This document shows positions 27,594-37,245 of a stretch of DNA of 64,000 nucleotides, piece by piece. Made by a program: the position numbers and the translations under genes. Where the stretch lies: the NCBI GenBank assembly GCA_024363285.1, contig AP024710.1, positions 3,132,001 to 3,196,000 on the forward strand. Direction: 5' to 3'. The DNA is from Leptolinea sp. HRD-7 (GTDB taxonomy: Bacteria > Chloroflexota > Anaerolineae > Anaerolineales > Anaerolineaceae). Below the pieces are notes generated by a model, which was not told where the DNA came from, did no database searches, and was given only the letters and a program-made list of their open reading frames with translations. Positions within the stretch are counted from its first letter, which is position 1; every line of letters starts with the position of its first letter.

Positions 27594-29106
27594 ACGTCAG
27601 GCAGGTATTCTGCTCCACCCGACCAGCCTCCCTGGTCCTGATGGTATCGGAGACCTGGGACCGGCCGCGTATCAGTGGGTTGACAGTCTAAAAAAAGCCG
27701 GCTTCTCATTGTGGCAGGTACTTCCGCTCGGACATACAGGCTATGGCGATTCACCCTATCAGTGTTTCTCCGCATTCGCCGGAAATCCGTACATGATCAG
27801 CCCTTCGTTACTGTTGGAAGAAGGGCTGCTCCACCGGAGTGATTTAAATGAACGACCATTGCTGCCTGCCGATTATGTTGACTTCAACGCGGCGGTTAAA
27901 TGGAAAAACAACCTGTTAACAATTGCGTACGATCGTTTCATAAAAATTCACCCACCCCTGTTGGTGGATGAATTTGAGGAATTCCAACAGGAAGAAGGTT
28001 ATTGGCTGAACAATTTCAGCTTATTTATGGCCATTAAAGATTCTATGGGCGGAATCGCCTGGATTGATTGGCCGGCTGAATTTCGTAGACGTGAACCTGC
28101 TTCTATTGAAGAATATATCCGCAACCACACGGAAGAACTTGACTATCACAAATTCCGTCAATTCTTCTTCTTCCGACAATGGAAGAAACTGCGTTCATAT
28201 GTTAATGAATCCGGAATAAAGATCATCGGCGACATCCCCCTGTTCGTATCGTATGACTCAGCCGATGTTTGGGCGAATCCGGAACTTTTTTACCTGGATC
28301 CCAATGGCAAACCCACCGTTGTTGCCGGTGTGCCCCCCGATTACTTCTCTGAAACCGGACAATTGTGGGGCAACCCGCATTACCGTTGGGATTATCACAA
28401 AGAAACGGGATATGCCTGGTGGATTGAGCGCATTAAAGCAAATCTCTCCCTGTATGACTTTATCCGCCTTGACCATTTTCGAGGTTTCTATGATTATTGG
28501 GAAGTGCCGGCTGGAGAAAAAACCGCGGTCAAAGGCCGCTGGGTTCTGGGTCCGGGAGCAGACTTTTTCAACAAAGTTCTCAATTCACTCGGCAGTTTGC
28601 CAATAATTGCCGAAGACCTGGGCGACATCCGGCAGGAAGTCTTCGATTTGCGCGATCAGTTCAACCTGCCCGGTATGAAGATTTTTCAGTTCGCTTTTGC
28701 GGATGACCCAACAGATCCTTTCCTGCCTCATAACTATCCGGTCAATTGCGTGGCGTACACAGGAACACACGACAATGATACGACTGTCGGTTGGTATAAC
28801 TCAGCCCCTGAGGTGGAAAAAGATTTCTGCCGTCGATATCTGGCCTGCGATTCGTCAGGGATTCCCTGGGAAATGATCCGTGCTGTCTGGCAGTCTTCAG
28901 CCCGGATGGCCATAGCCCCCCTGCAAGACTTTATGAGCCTTGATACATCTGCCCGAATGAATTACCCTGGAAGGTTGGGTGGAAACTGGAGATGGCGTAT
29001 GGTATCTAACGAATTATCAGATGAATTGATCCGGCGTACCCGGGAAATCAATTGGTTATACAATCGTCTGCCGGAACTTCAAAAGAAAAAGAGAAAAGGG
29101 TATTAA
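27583..29106 (+). CDS. malQ: 4-alpha-glucanotransferase (amylomaltase)
   Basis: The 507-residue GH77 enzyme begins RQAGILLHPTSLPGPDGIGDLG. It has the nucleophile Asp in IRLDHFRGF, the acid/base Glu in IIAEDLG and the third Asp in GTHDNDTT. It disproportionates alpha-1,4-glucans and here probably trims or recycles glycogen chains. The start lies inside the glgC end, so translation is coupled. The stop directly abuts the stop of the convergent transporter gene, with no space for a terminator. Confidence 0.95.
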   Translation: MNYERQAGILLHPTSLPGPDGIGDLGPAAYQWVDSLKKAGFSLWQVLPLGHTGYGDSPYQCFSAFAGNPYMISPSLLLEEGLLHRSDLNERPLLPADYVDFNAAVKWKNNLLTIAYDRFIKIHPPLLVDEFEEFQQEEGYWLNNFSLFMAIKDSMGGIAWIDWPAEFRRREPASIEEYIRNHTEELDYHKFRQFFFFRQWKKLRSYVNESGIKIIGDIPLFVSYDSADVWANPELFYLDPNGKPTVVAGVPPDYFSETGQLWGNPHYRWDYHKETGYAWWIERIKANLSLYDFIRLDHFRGFYDYWEVPAGEKTAVKGRWVLGPGADFFNKVLNSLGSLPIIAEDLGDIRQEVFDLRDQFNLPGMKIFQFAFADDPTDPFLPHNYPVNCVAYTGTHDNDTTVGWYNSAPEVEKDFCRRYLACDSSGIPWEMIRAVWQSSARMAIAPLQDFMSLDTSARMNYPGRLGGNWRWRMVSNELSDELIRRTREINWLYNRLPELQKKKRKGY

Positions 29107-30054
29107 TCATTGCCGCGATGCAATGTAAATTCCTGACAGAATGATGATCCCACCGGTCAATTCCCAAACGGTGGGAATTTCTCTTAAAAATAGAGCGGCA
29201 AGGATGGTGGAACCCACCGGTTCACCCAGCAGGACAATGGCCACCAATCCTACCGGCAGATACGCCAGTGCCCAGTTCAAACTCGTGTGCCCGACTATTT
29301 GCGGGAAGACCGCCAGTGCAAGGCAAAAGGCGTAGGCCGCCGGGGAGTATGGAAAAAAACTTTTTCCTGCCAGCAAGGCGAATAGGATCAGGAACAAACC
29401 GGCACAGGCGAAAACGCAATAAACATAAACCGAAAGATCCACCGATTTCCGCAGAATACGCCCAATAATGAGGTAAAACCCGGCACAGATTGCACCAATA
29501 AGTGCCAACGTATTTCCCAACAGAACATTGGAAGAAGCCGGTCCACTACCGGGATGACAGGCAAGTCCCGTAGACGTAATGACACACTCCCCCGCCAGAC
29601 TGACGACCACACCACCGGCAATAGCCACAGCCAACCCGATGATGGTCATTCGGTTGGAGCGTTCTTTAAGGATGAATGGAGAAAACAAAGCCACCCATAT
29701 TGGTGTGGTGGTTACCAGTACCACTGAGCTGGATACACTGGTGAATTCCAATGATGTGATCCATGAAGCAAAGTGAATGGCCAGCAATAACCCCGCGGCA
29801 ATTATTCGCAGCCAGTCCGCCCTGTTAATGGCACGAATCTCATTGGCATGTTTACGCAGGATGAAAGGTGTCATCAATATTGACGCCAACCCCAGCCGGA
29901 AAGCCGCGATCACCAGCGAAGGCATTTCTCGTTGCGCGTAACGGATAAACAAGGACGCCGACGATACAGCTAATATTCCGATTCCCAGAATAAAACCCGG
30001 TGACCGGTACCAGGTTGTACAAAACCTCTTTTTTTGATCCACGTTGCTTGACAA
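29107..30054 (-). CDS. EamA-family (DMT) transporter
   Basis: The 315-residue protein has about ten hydrophobic helices in two EamA halves. The first contains SLFIRYAQREMPSLVIAAFR and the second ends in PVGLVAIVLLGEPVGSTILAALFLREIP, both typical of drug/metabolite exporters. Substrate unknown. The start used is TTG; a GTG at 30042 is an alternative, and neither has a good ribosome-binding site. The sod promoter begins within the first codons of this divergent gene. Confidence 0.85.
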   Translation of the reverse strand: MSSNVDQKKRFCTTWYRSPGFILGIGILAVSSASLFIRYAQREMPSLVIAAFRLGLASILMTPFILRKHANEIRAINRADWLRIIAAGLLLAIHFASWITSLEFTSVSSSVVLVTTTPIWVALFSPFILKERSNRMTIIGLAVAIAGGVVVSLAGECVITSTGLACHPGSGPASSNVLLGNTLALIGAICAGFYLIIGRILRKSVDLSVYVYCVFACAGLFLILFALLAGKSFFPYSPAAYAFCLALAVFPQIVGHTSLNWALAYLPVGLVAIVLLGEPVGSTILAALFLREIPTVWELTGGIIILSGIYIASRQ

Positions 30055-30076
30055 AGCTTAACCCGCTGAATAGAAT
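30048..30076 (+). promoter_or_regulatory. Sigma-70 promoter of sod-ferredoxin operon
   Basis: A perfect TTGACA (30048-30053) is followed after exactly 17 bases by TAGAAT (30071-30076). The near-consensus match suggests strong constitutive expression of superoxide dismutase. Confidence 0.8.
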
Positions 30077-30154
30077 TTAATTAGGATTGTTTATCTCTAA
30101 TTTGTAGATATTCAAATCACATTATTGCCAGACTTTCCTGAGGAGGAAAATATT

Positions 30155-30751
30155 ATGCCATTTGAACAGGTAAAATTATCGTACGCTTTTGACGCGCTCG
30201 AACCGCATATCGATGCTAAAACAATGGAAATCCATTATACCAAGCACCATGCCACCTACTTGAAAAACCTGAACACTTCGGTGGAAAAGCACCCGGAGCT
30301 GTTTGAAAAGTCTCTCGAATCCCTTCTATCCGACCTGGATAAGGTTCCAGAAGATATCCGCACATCTGTACGGAATAACGGAGGCGGTGTTTATAACCAC
30401 AATTTCTATTTTGAACAGCTCGGACCCAAAGGGGGATCTCCAAAAGGTAGACTGGCGGATGCCATCAATAAAACCTTTGGGAGTTTTGACACCTTCAAAG
30501 CTGAAATGGAAAAAGCCGGCCTGGGACGTTTCGGAAGCGGATTTGCCTGGTTATGCCAGAACAAAGACGGCTCTCTTGTAATCATGTCTACCCCTAACCA
30601 GGACACGCCATTGGCGGAAGGCTTGAAACCGTTGTTTACAGTTGATGTGTGGGAACACGCTTATTACTTGAATTATCAGAACCGGCGTGCAGATTACTTA
30701 TCCGCTTTTTGGAATGTGATAGACTGGGATGTAGTGGAAAAACGCTTCTAA
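30155..30751 (+). CDS. Superoxide dismutase, Mn-type or cambialistic
   Basis: The ATG at 30155 is chosen because AGGAGG sits just upstream; the product is 198 residues. Metal ligands are visible: His in EIHYTKHH, His in VYNHNFYF, and Asp and His in [14 protein letters not shown] before VYNH and NQD in STPNQDTPL are features of the Mn-type, where Gln comes from the second position rather than the first. No signal peptide, so it is cytoplasmic. It disproportionates superoxide. A ferredoxin gene follows 22 bp later and shares the terminator. Confidence 0.93.
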   Translation: MPFEQVKLSYAFDALEPHIDAKTMEIHYTKHHATYLKNLNTSVEKHPELFEKSLESLLSDLDKVPEDIRTSVRNNGGGVYNHNFYFEQLGPKGGSPKGRLADAINKTFGSFDTFKAEMEKAGLGRFGSGFAWLCQNKDGSLVIMSTPNQDTPLAEGLKPLFTVDVWEHAYYLNYQNRRADYLSAFWNVIDWDVVEKRF

Positions 30752-30773
30752 AATTCCTTTTGTTGGAGGAAAC

Positions 30774-31184
30774 ATGGCTCATGTAATCACCAGTCTATGT
30801 GTGCGCGAAGGTAGCTGCGCAATGGTATGTCCTGTGGAATGTATTGTTCCCGGAAAACCATCTGATCTGTATCCCTGGTACTACATTGACCCGGATACAT
30901 GCATTGACTGTGATGCCTGCACCCCTGAATGCCCGAGCAATGCGATTTTTACCGCCGATGCGGTTCCCTCAGAATACAAAGCAAAAGGCGGGGAAGTTCT
31001 TTCCATGCCAAAAGGAACCCCGGGGTTTTCGGAAAAATATTCCGGCAAGAATCACGATGGCGATCCAGTTCACCTTGAAGCCACTCGAAAACTGGCGCCT
31101 GGTGAAATTGTTGACCTGACACCCGCCAAAAAGGCAAACGCCGACTACTTTTCTGAAGGGCCGGGTTACAGGGCAATTATGTAG
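30774..31184 (+). CDS. Ferredoxin with two Fe-S cluster motifs
   Basis: This 136-residue protein has a standard 4Fe-4S motif CIDCDACTPECP (about 43-54) and an N-terminal motif C-x5-C-x3-CP (CVREGSCAMVCP), as in seven- or eight-iron ferredoxins. The last 70 residues have no Cys and look like a flexible extension. It would carry electrons at low potential; the partner is not known. GGAGG precedes the start. Pairing with sod suggests a link to oxygen stress, by context only. Confidence 0.88.
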   Translation: MAHVITSLCVREGSCAMVCPVECIVPGKPSDLYPWYYIDPDTCIDCDACTPECPSNAIFTADAVPSEYKAKGGEVLSMPKGTPGFSEKYSGKNHDGDPVHLEATRKLAPGEIVDLTPAKKANADYFSEGPGYRAIM

Positions 31185-31201
31185 CTTAACAAAAAGTAAA
31201 C

Positions 31202-31233
31202 AAAAAAATGAGCGGGAAACCGCTCATTTTTTA
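31202..31233 (+). terminator. Rho-independent terminator after the ferredoxin gene
   Basis: AATGAGCGG (31207-31215) and CCGCTCATT (31220-31228) pair around a GAAA tetraloop and are followed by a T-run. Confidence 0.9.
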
Positions 31234-31293
31234 TTTCAGATTTTTCGGCAAGTAAGGGTAAAATCTGACCATACTCAAAAAAGGGGTAACAGG

Positions 31294-32736
31294 ATGACAG
31301 ATAAGAACTGGTACCGAGTGGAAAAGGATTCTCTTGGCGAGATAAACGTCCCGGAAGAAAGATTATATGGCGCTCAAACCCAGCGCGCTGTGGAGAACTT
31401 TCCCATCAGTGGACACAGGCCTCGTCGGGCATTCATCTGGTCAATGGGGGCCATCAAACTGGCAGCTGCCCGGGTAAACCAATCCCTCGGGTTATTATCA
31501 CCCGCCTTTTCAGATGTCATCCAGAAAGCGTCCATTGAAATTATGGAAGGCCGCTGGGATGACGAGTTTGTGGTCGATCCCTATCAGGCTGGAGCCGGAA
31601 CCAGTCACCACATGAACATTAACGAAGTGACGGCTTCTCGCGCCAATCAATTACTGGTCAAAGAAGGGATCAAAGGATTGGTTAATCCGAACGACCATGT
31701 AAATATGGCACAGTCCACCAATGATGTGATCCCCACGGCCATCCGCCTGGGTTGCCTGTGGCGGTTAGACGAATTGGACAATGTGCTGCTGGAAGTTGCC
31801 AATGCCTTTTTGCGGAAATCGGTGGAATTCGATTCCATTGTAAAATCCGGACGCACACACCTTCAGGATGCTGTTCCAGTGCGCCTCGGGCAGGAATTTG
31901 CCGCCTATGCCGAAGCCATCTGCCGTGACCGTTTACGCGTTCTCCAATCGGCGGAAGGGCTTTACCGCCTGGGTATTGGCGGAACGGCTGCCGGTTCAGG
32001 GCTTAATGCACATCCAGATTATGCCCCCCGCATGGTGAAAGAACTTTCAGAGATAACCGGAAAACCATTAGCCCTTTCCAACAACCTGTTTGAATCCATG
32101 CAATCCATGGCGGATTTCGCCGCCTTCAGTGGGTCATTGCGCACCTGCGCGGTGACGTTCACCCGAATTGCCAATGATCTGCGTTTGCTTTCATCCGGCC
32201 CGGCAAGTGGTCTTGACGAAATCCATCTGCCAGCTGTCCAACCCGGTTCCAGTATTATGCCGGGAAAGGTCAACCCGGTAATGGCGGAGATGTTAAACAT
32301 GGTTATGTACCAGATTATGGGTATGGACCACGCAATTGCGGCTGCATCGGCGGCCGGTCAACTTGAGTTGAACGTGATGATGCCCCTTATCGCCTACAAT
32401 CTGTTTGAAATGATGCATATCATGATCGCGGCAGTAAACGCTTTTGCTTCAAAATGCGTAGACGGCATCACAGCCAACCCGGACCGTTGTCGTTACTGGC
32501 TGGAACGCAACACAATCTTAGTCACAGCACTGAATCCATTGATCGGTTATCGCGCGGGAGCAAAACTGGCACAGGAAGCCCGGCGTAAAGAGTTATCAAT
32601 ACTCGAGGTTGCCAGACAACAGATTGAGCAGGGAGTTCTTACCCGATTGGACGGCTCTCCACTTACATTGCAGGAAATAGAAACCGCCCTGCAGTCAGTA
32701 GATGCCATGACAAGGGGCGGTTTGATGGCAGAATAA
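31294..32736 (+). CDS. aspA: Aspartate ammonia-lyase-like enzyme (aspartase/fumarase superfamily)
   Basis: The 480-residue protein is a full-length class II fumarase/aspartase. It has AGAGTSHHMNINEV, SGRTHLQDAVPVRLGQE and the catalytic loop GSSIMPGKVNPVM with the active-site Ser. GAGTS rather than the GSGTQ of fumarases favours aspartase, which converts aspartate to fumarate and ammonia, but a fumarase cannot be excluded by eye. It has its own ribosome-binding site and follows a terminator, so it is probably monocistronic. Confidence 0.85.
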   Translation: MTDKNWYRVEKDSLGEINVPEERLYGAQTQRAVENFPISGHRPRRAFIWSMGAIKLAAARVNQSLGLLSPAFSDVIQKASIEIMEGRWDDEFVVDPYQAGAGTSHHMNINEVTASRANQLLVKEGIKGLVNPNDHVNMAQSTNDVIPTAIRLGCLWRLDELDNVLLEVANAFLRKSVEFDSIVKSGRTHLQDAVPVRLGQEFAAYAEAICRDRLRVLQSAEGLYRLGIGGTAAGSGLNAHPDYAPRMVKELSEITGKPLALSNNLFESMQSMADFAAFSGSLRTCAVTFTRIANDLRLLSSGPASGLDEIHLPAVQPGSSIMPGKVNPVMAEMLNMVMYQIMGMDHAIAAASAAGQLELNVMMPLIAYNLFEMMHIMIAAVNAFASKCVDGITANPDRCRYWLERNTILVTALNPLIGYRAGAKLAQEARRKELSILEVARQQIEQGVLTRLDGSPLTLQEIETALQSVDAMTRGGLMAE

Positions 32737-32744
32737 TCAAAACA

Positions 32745-33524
32745 TCAGTCAGTCTTTTTAGGACCCCTGGCAGATTTCAACAAAGCGTTGCTCCGGTATG
32801 CGTAAACAGCCGCCCCCACCAACCCGGCCTGGTTAAGCATTTGCGCAGGGATAATTTCTGCCCGGGTGCGTAAAAACAATTCATACTCGCGAAAGTACTT
32901 GCTCGTTCCTCCCCCGATGATGAAAACATCGGGAGAAAACAACTTTTCGTAAGTGCTCAACACTTCCTGGAAGCGCATTGCCCATTCTTCCCAGGTCCAT
33001 TTTTTACGTTCGCGAGCTGCGTCAGATGCACGGCGTTCCGCGTCTTTTCCGCGGATCTCAATATGCCCGAATTCCGTGTTCGGGAAAAGATGCCCGTCGA
33101 TGAATATGGCAGACCCGATTCCGGTACCAATGGTCAACATGGCTACTACGCCGTGTTTGTATTTCCTTCCAGCGCCAAATTGCATCTCCGCCATTCCAGC
33201 GGCGTCCGCGTCATTCAATACGTAGGATTTACATCCTGTAGCTTTGGAGAATAGCGCGCTGACATCCTTTCCGATCCAACTTTCATGGATATTGGCCGCC
33301 GAATAAGCTACACCATGGTGAACTACAGCCGGAAATCCCGCGCCCAAAACCCCCTTATAGCCAAAATGTTTCACTACCTTGCCGACTACTTCAGCCACAT
33401 CATCCGGCTTTGCCTCTTCGGGTGTCGGTAGTCTGAACCTGTCAGAAACCAGCGTGCCGGTCGTAACGTCAATCAATGCGCCTTTTATTCCAGAACCACC
33501 AATATCCAGACCCAGTACTTCCAT
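32745..33524 (-). CDS. ppgK: Polyphosphate glucokinase
   Basis: The 259-residue ROK-fold kinase begins MEVLGLDIGGSGIKGAL and has AGFPAVV, the catalytic Asp in VLNDADAAGMAE and LTIGTGIGSAIF. The pattern NTEFGHIEIRGKDAE and the short length match polyphosphate glucokinases, which phosphorylate glucose with polyphosphate or ATP. In this region it could feed glucose-6-phosphate towards the glycogen genes at 24.9-29.1 kb. It converges with the aspartase gene, 8 bp apart. Confidence 0.9.
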   Translation of the reverse strand: MEVLGLDIGGSGIKGALIDVTTGTLVSDRFRLPTPEEAKPDDVAEVVGKVVKHFGYKGVLGAGFPAVVHHGVAYSAANIHESWIGKDVSALFSKATGCKSYVLNDADAAGMAEMQFGAGRKYKHGVVAMLTIGTGIGSAIFIDGHLFPNTEFGHIEIRGKDAERRASDAARERKKWTWEEWAMRFQEVLSTYEKLFSPDVFIIGGGTSKYFREYELFLRTRAEIIPAQMLNQAGLVGAAVYAYRSNALLKSARGPKKTD

Positions 33525-33551
33525 TTTCCCTCCAGAGATGAATGAACCAGA

Positions 33552-34688
33552 TTATTGACATCCGTTCATAGAGTGTTCTTCTATCGTTTCAGAAAACACA
33601 TGCTTGCCAGAATTATCACAGGCAGCTCTAAAGTAAAGGAACGTTGTATCTTCCGGAAACGCCACCGCGTTCAATGAAGCATCATCCGGATTCGAGATAG
33701 GTGTAGGTGGTAATCCATTAATTATATATGTATTATAGGGTGATTGTATCTGCAAATCTTGAAAACTTAAGGGGCTTTTCCACCAACCCCATTCCGGGTT
33801 GTATCCCAGGCTGTATTGTACGGTAGTATCGGTTTGCAGTGGCATACCCTTGTTCAGTCGGTTGATGAATACCGACGCTATTCTCGGTTTCTCATCATCA
33901 AGTATCGCTTCGCGTTGAACAATGGAAGCCAGTGTAACAGCCTCATACACTGACAATCCATGCGCAGCAAATCCGTCGCGTTTTTCTGTTGTCATTTTTT
34001 GTTTGAAGCGCAAAAGAAAAGTACCGATAAAATCATCCAGCGATACATCGCGCCGAAACAAGTATTGACCTGGAGGAAAAAACCCTTCGTGAGTAATGGT
34101 TTCACCATCGGTTATTTCCTGATCCATGATAGAGCTTTTAGCCATCGCAAGGAATTCCTGCGGTGAAATTGAAAGTCCAGATGTAGGAAGAGCTTCGGCA
34201 ATTTCTTCTATTCGCCAACCGGGGAGAATAACAAAATCCACCATAATAGAATTGGCATCTTGTAGAACAAATAAAATATCCCGCATAGAACTACCGGCAG
34301 GAATTTGATATTTTCCCGGTAATATCTGGCGGTCAATACCTCTGTAGATTAACAAATTCCGGAATAACTTTTTATCACGGATAATTCCCAGATACGCCAT
34401 ACCGTCTATGATCTGGTCAATACTTTGCCCGCTTTCTATAACAAAATTTATCGCCTGTATAGAATGGCTTTTCTCAAATAGCTTTCCCTGGTTCAAGAAA
34501 AATTGCAGTTCATAGTACCGAACCTGATTAGATGTCAATGCGGCATCAGGTTTACCGATCATGGATTGAACTTGTTGTTCAATGGCATTAAAACCCAGAA
34601 AAACCAGTATTACCAGGCAGATCAAAAATACAACGGCGACAATTCGGATTAATAAGTGGCGTGGAGCAATATCAGATGATTCAGTCAT
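33552..34688 (-). CDS. mltG: Endolytic transglycosylase MltG
   Basis: The 378-residue protein has one N-terminal membrane helix (about 12-32), a LysM-like domain with LLPGKYQIPAGSSM-type spacing, and the catalytic YceG domain: LASIVQREAILDDEKPRIASVFINRL and MPLQTDTTVQY. The Glu of QREA is the expected catalytic residue. MltG cuts nascent peptidoglycan strands and so limits their length. It is the last gene of a minus-strand chain with 4-bp overlaps (rlu, baseplate-J-like, ruvX, mltG). Confidence 0.92.
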   Translation of the reverse strand: MTESSDIAPRHLLIRIVAVVFLICLVILVFLGFNAIEQQVQSMIGKPDAALTSNQVRYYELQFFLNQGKLFEKSHSIQAINFVIESGQSIDQIIDGMAYLGIIRDKKLFRNLLIYRGIDRQILPGKYQIPAGSSMRDILFVLQDANSIMVDFVILPGWRIEEIAEALPTSGLSISPQEFLAMAKSSIMDQEITDGETITHEGFFPPGQYLFRRDVSLDDFIGTFLLRFKQKMTTEKRDGFAAHGLSVYEAVTLASIVQREAILDDEKPRIASVFINRLNKGMPLQTDTTVQYSLGYNPEWGWWKSPLSFQDLQIQSPYNTYIINGLPPTPISNPDDASLNAVAFPEDTTFLYFRAACDNSGKHVFSETIEEHSMNGCQ

Positions 34689-35104
34689 GATAATGGAAGT
34701 CGGTCAAGGAATGATTGCAGAATGATCTCTGCTGCCAGCGCGTCGTGGTGACCGCCGCGTTCTTTCCGTGAATAGCCAGATTCCAACGCTACATTTCGCG
34801 CGTCGATTGTGGATAGCGCTTCGTCAATGTATTCTACCGGCAAACCGCCAATTTCCAGCAAAGCCGCTCCAAACGTAAGGGAATGGCGTCCCATTGAATT
34901 CGGTGATCCATCTTCCTGATAACTCACCCCGATCACAAAACAGGTAACCTGATTCTCATCAGCTATTTTTAGAATCTTTTCAATATCGATCTTTCGAGAC
35001 TGATGATTAATCACCCCTACCCGGCGCGCCAGACGCGTTTCCAGGCTTCCTACCGCAAGGCCGATGCGCTTTTCACCAAGGTCAATGCACAGGTACTTGG
35101 TCAT
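34685..35104 (-). CDS. ruvX: Holliday junction resolvase-like RuvX/YqgF
   Basis: The 139-residue RNase H-fold protein has the acidic motif CIDLGEKRIGLAVG at the start, FVIGVSYQEDGSPN in the middle and EALSTIDARN and HDALAAEIILQSFL late, the usual catalytic acids. The family matures 16S rRNA 5' ends and has been proposed as a resolvase. It overlaps both neighbours by 4 bp. Next to mltG it is in the same order seen in many bacteria. Confidence 0.92.
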   Translation of the reverse strand: MTKYLCIDLGEKRIGLAVGSLETRLARRVGVINHQSRKIDIEKILKIADENQVTCFVIGVSYQEDGSPNSMGRHSLTFGAALLEIGGLPVEYIDEALSTIDARNVALESGYSRKERGGHHDALAAEIILQSFLDRLPLS

Positions 35105-36609
35105 GGTGTGCTTACGTTGATCCTGGTCTCGATCAATGGAAGTACAGGCATCCAGGAAGGCCAGGTTTCAATGGATGTTGGCTTTTCTGTTAACACCAGA
35201 ATGGAGATCATGGCCGATGCCAGGCTGCGTTCACGACCTGTGATCACCCGGCGGATTTTTGCTGTGTTAATAACCGGTATCATCTGTCCTTTTATCGAAG
35301 TTCTTAATTTAACCCGGTTATTGATCCGGTCATATTCCTGTGAAAGTATTTGAACATCAGTTGGCTGCCTTGTTGAAATTTGCCAACCAGGCAGTAACCG
35401 GTTAGCTTTTAATAATGAGCCAGCCTGTTCAGAAAATTGCCGATGGTTTATTACCAGCGCGGAATATTCCGCACTTTGTTTGATCCGTGCAGTTACTCCG
35501 GGTTCTCCGGCTTTTGGCGTGATCGTTTCTTCTTTGATCCTTCCTGCTTTTATCGAAGAAACCAGTAATATTTCATCCGGCTTCAATTCCGCTGTCATTT
35601 TTTCTTCCGCCTGTCTGGCAGAAATTTTTTGAATATCACTGCGCAGGGCCACAATATCATCCTGTGATGGTGAAGGTATATTTCGATCTGCTCCACCCGT
35701 TATGGGTGCCGGGTTGGTCATTTGTATTAGCAAACCGATCTCCCCATCCATACGGGTGACTGTGTTTTCAAGAGTATTTCCAGATTCGCCAGCATACATG
35801 GCCTCAATCGCCACATCGTCCAATGTCCCATTAGCCGGCAATGTCGCGTCAGATAAAAAGATATAGCGGACAGGCGGATTGCCTGTATTAAATACGATAG
35901 TCTTTGCTTTGATGTTAATCTCTTTATCTGTCAGATTGGTTAATTTCAGTGTTCCCCTGGCTTTTTTATCAGGAACTTTTGTTGTGCCGGTAGCCGGGCG
36001 GGATATTTCGGATTCTACAGTAGTGTTGATTACAGTTCCACTAAGAATACCGGGATTGGAAGCTCCAGCACCGCTGCTTTCTACGGTAAATTCCACCGTC
36101 ATTTCCTGTTCCTGGCTAACCGGGTAGATTTTTACATCAGCTGTGGGCAGAATAAACAGGCAAATTGCCACCACGGCCAACACACCAGCCAAAAGCAATC
36201 CTATCCGTATCACCAGCGGCAATGGGCGTTCTTTAGAACGTACAGGCCGGTTGATGCGCAGGTCTTCCACAGTGACTATTTCGTTCGATTTTTCAGGCAG
36301 ATTGGAAGTAAACCAGCGCCTCCGCCGCCTGTCCCACCCTTTACGCATGGCTTTATTGACAGATTCGAAAACAGGAATTTGCAATTCCTCTGCTTCGGCA
36401 CATACTACCGGATCATCACACACAATTCCTAATCGTGAGCCTTGTGAAGTACAGGTTCTTTTTATCATAACCAGGTCGATCTTGCGGTCAAACAGTTCAT
36501 GGTTGACCGGCCACACCAACAGCACACGACTCGCTTTACCCCAGGTGACTTTATCGCGAATGGATCCGGCATCTTCTGAACGGTCGAGTTGAATGACCAG
36601 TGTTTTCAT
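35101..36609 (-). CDS. Membrane protein with baseplate-J-like domain
   Basis: The 502-residue protein has a cytoplasmic N-terminal part (about 1-125) with a Rossmann-like pattern (ASRVLLVWPV, LGIVCDDP), one membrane helix (about 130-150), and a large outer part. The outer part has a segment like phage baseplate J/gp47: GTLKLTNLTDKEINIKAKTI, FLSDATLPANG and AMYAGESGNTLENTV. Such domains build rigid assemblies in contractile systems, but no other tail or secretion genes are nearby, so the domain is probably reused at the envelope. Function unknown; the context is cell-wall and RNA genes. Confidence 0.75.
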   Translation of the reverse strand: MKTLVIQLDRSEDAGSIRDKVTWGKASRVLLVWPVNHELFDRKIDLVMIKRTCTSQGSRLGIVCDDPVVCAEAEELQIPVFESVNKAMRKGWDRRRRRWFTSNLPEKSNEIVTVEDLRINRPVRSKERPLPLVIRIGLLLAGVLAVVAICLFILPTADVKIYPVSQEQEMTVEFTVESSGAGASNPGILSGTVINTTVESEISRPATGTTKVPDKKARGTLKLTNLTDKEINIKAKTIVFNTGNPPVRYIFLSDATLPANGTLDDVAIEAMYAGESGNTLENTVTRMDGEIGLLIQMTNPAPITGGADRNIPSPSQDDIVALRSDIQKISARQAEEKMTAELKPDEILLVSSIKAGRIKEETITPKAGEPGVTARIKQSAEYSALVINHRQFSEQAGSLLKANRLLPGWQISTRQPTDVQILSQEYDRINNRVKLRTSIKGQMIPVINTAKIRRVITGRERSLASAMISILVLTEKPTSIETWPSWMPVLPLIETRINVSTP

Positions 36610-37196
36610 GCGCCCCCTCGGTTCCCTGATTTCAAACTCTGCACTTCAGATTTGTCTAGAAAACGCCATTCACCAGGTTGTAATCCTTCAACAGTGATAT
36701 TTCCGATGGCTACACGGAACAAACGGAGCGTTGGAAAACCTACGGCAGCCGTCATTCGACGAACCTGCCGTTTCCGCCCTTCACGCAGTATGATCTGTAC
36801 CCAGCTAATCGGTCCTTTGCGGGTTCCCGGGACGTCACGTTCTGGCAAATCGGGGGCTTCTATTCTCATAGCCTGACATCGTTTTGTTTTCACTCCCTCA
36901 ATTATCACCCCCCGGCTCAATTCTGCCAGGGCGCTATCGGTAATTTCGCCCAATACCATCACCAGGTATGTCTTGGGAATATGATGGTCTGGTTGTGTGA
37001 TGCGGCAGATCAGTGGACCGTCGTTTGTTAGAATAAGAGCACCCTCACTGTCATAATCCAGCCGCCCGGCCGCGTACACGCCAGGCACAGGAATATACGC
37101 CTGCAATGTTGGCCGCCCTTCAGGGTCGACAAAGTTGGACAGTACGCCGTAGGGTTTATTAAAGAGAATGTACAGATGCTTTTTTGATTTATCCAA
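36606..37196 (-). CDS. Ribosomal RNA large-subunit pseudouridine synthase, RluE/RsuA type
   Basis: The 196-residue protein has the catalytic motif AAGRLDYDSEGALILTNDG with the essential Asp, the start YILFNKPYGVLS and the closing REGRKRQVRRMTAAVGFPTLRLFR. It lacks the N-terminal S4 domain, as RluE does. It converts a uridine of rRNA to pseudouridine; the exact position cannot be told. It is the first gene of the four-gene minus-strand chain, overlapping the next by 4 bp. Confidence 0.9.
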   Translation of the reverse strand: MDKSKKHLYILFNKPYGVLSNFVDPEGRPTLQAYIPVPGVYAAGRLDYDSEGALILTNDGPLICRITQPDHHIPKTYLVMVLGEITDSALAELSRGVIIEGVKTKRCQAMRIEAPDLPERDVPGTRKGPISWVQIILREGRKRQVRRMTAAVGFPTLRLFRVAIGNITVEGLQPGEWRFLDKSEVQSLKSGNRGGA

Positions 37197-37245
37197 GATT
37201 CACCAGAGTCACTATAATTATAAAAACAATCAGAGAAAACCTCGA

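Noticed and set aside
35101..36609. Prophage or contractile injection system
   Set aside because: Only one baseplate-like domain is present; neighbours are housekeeping genes.
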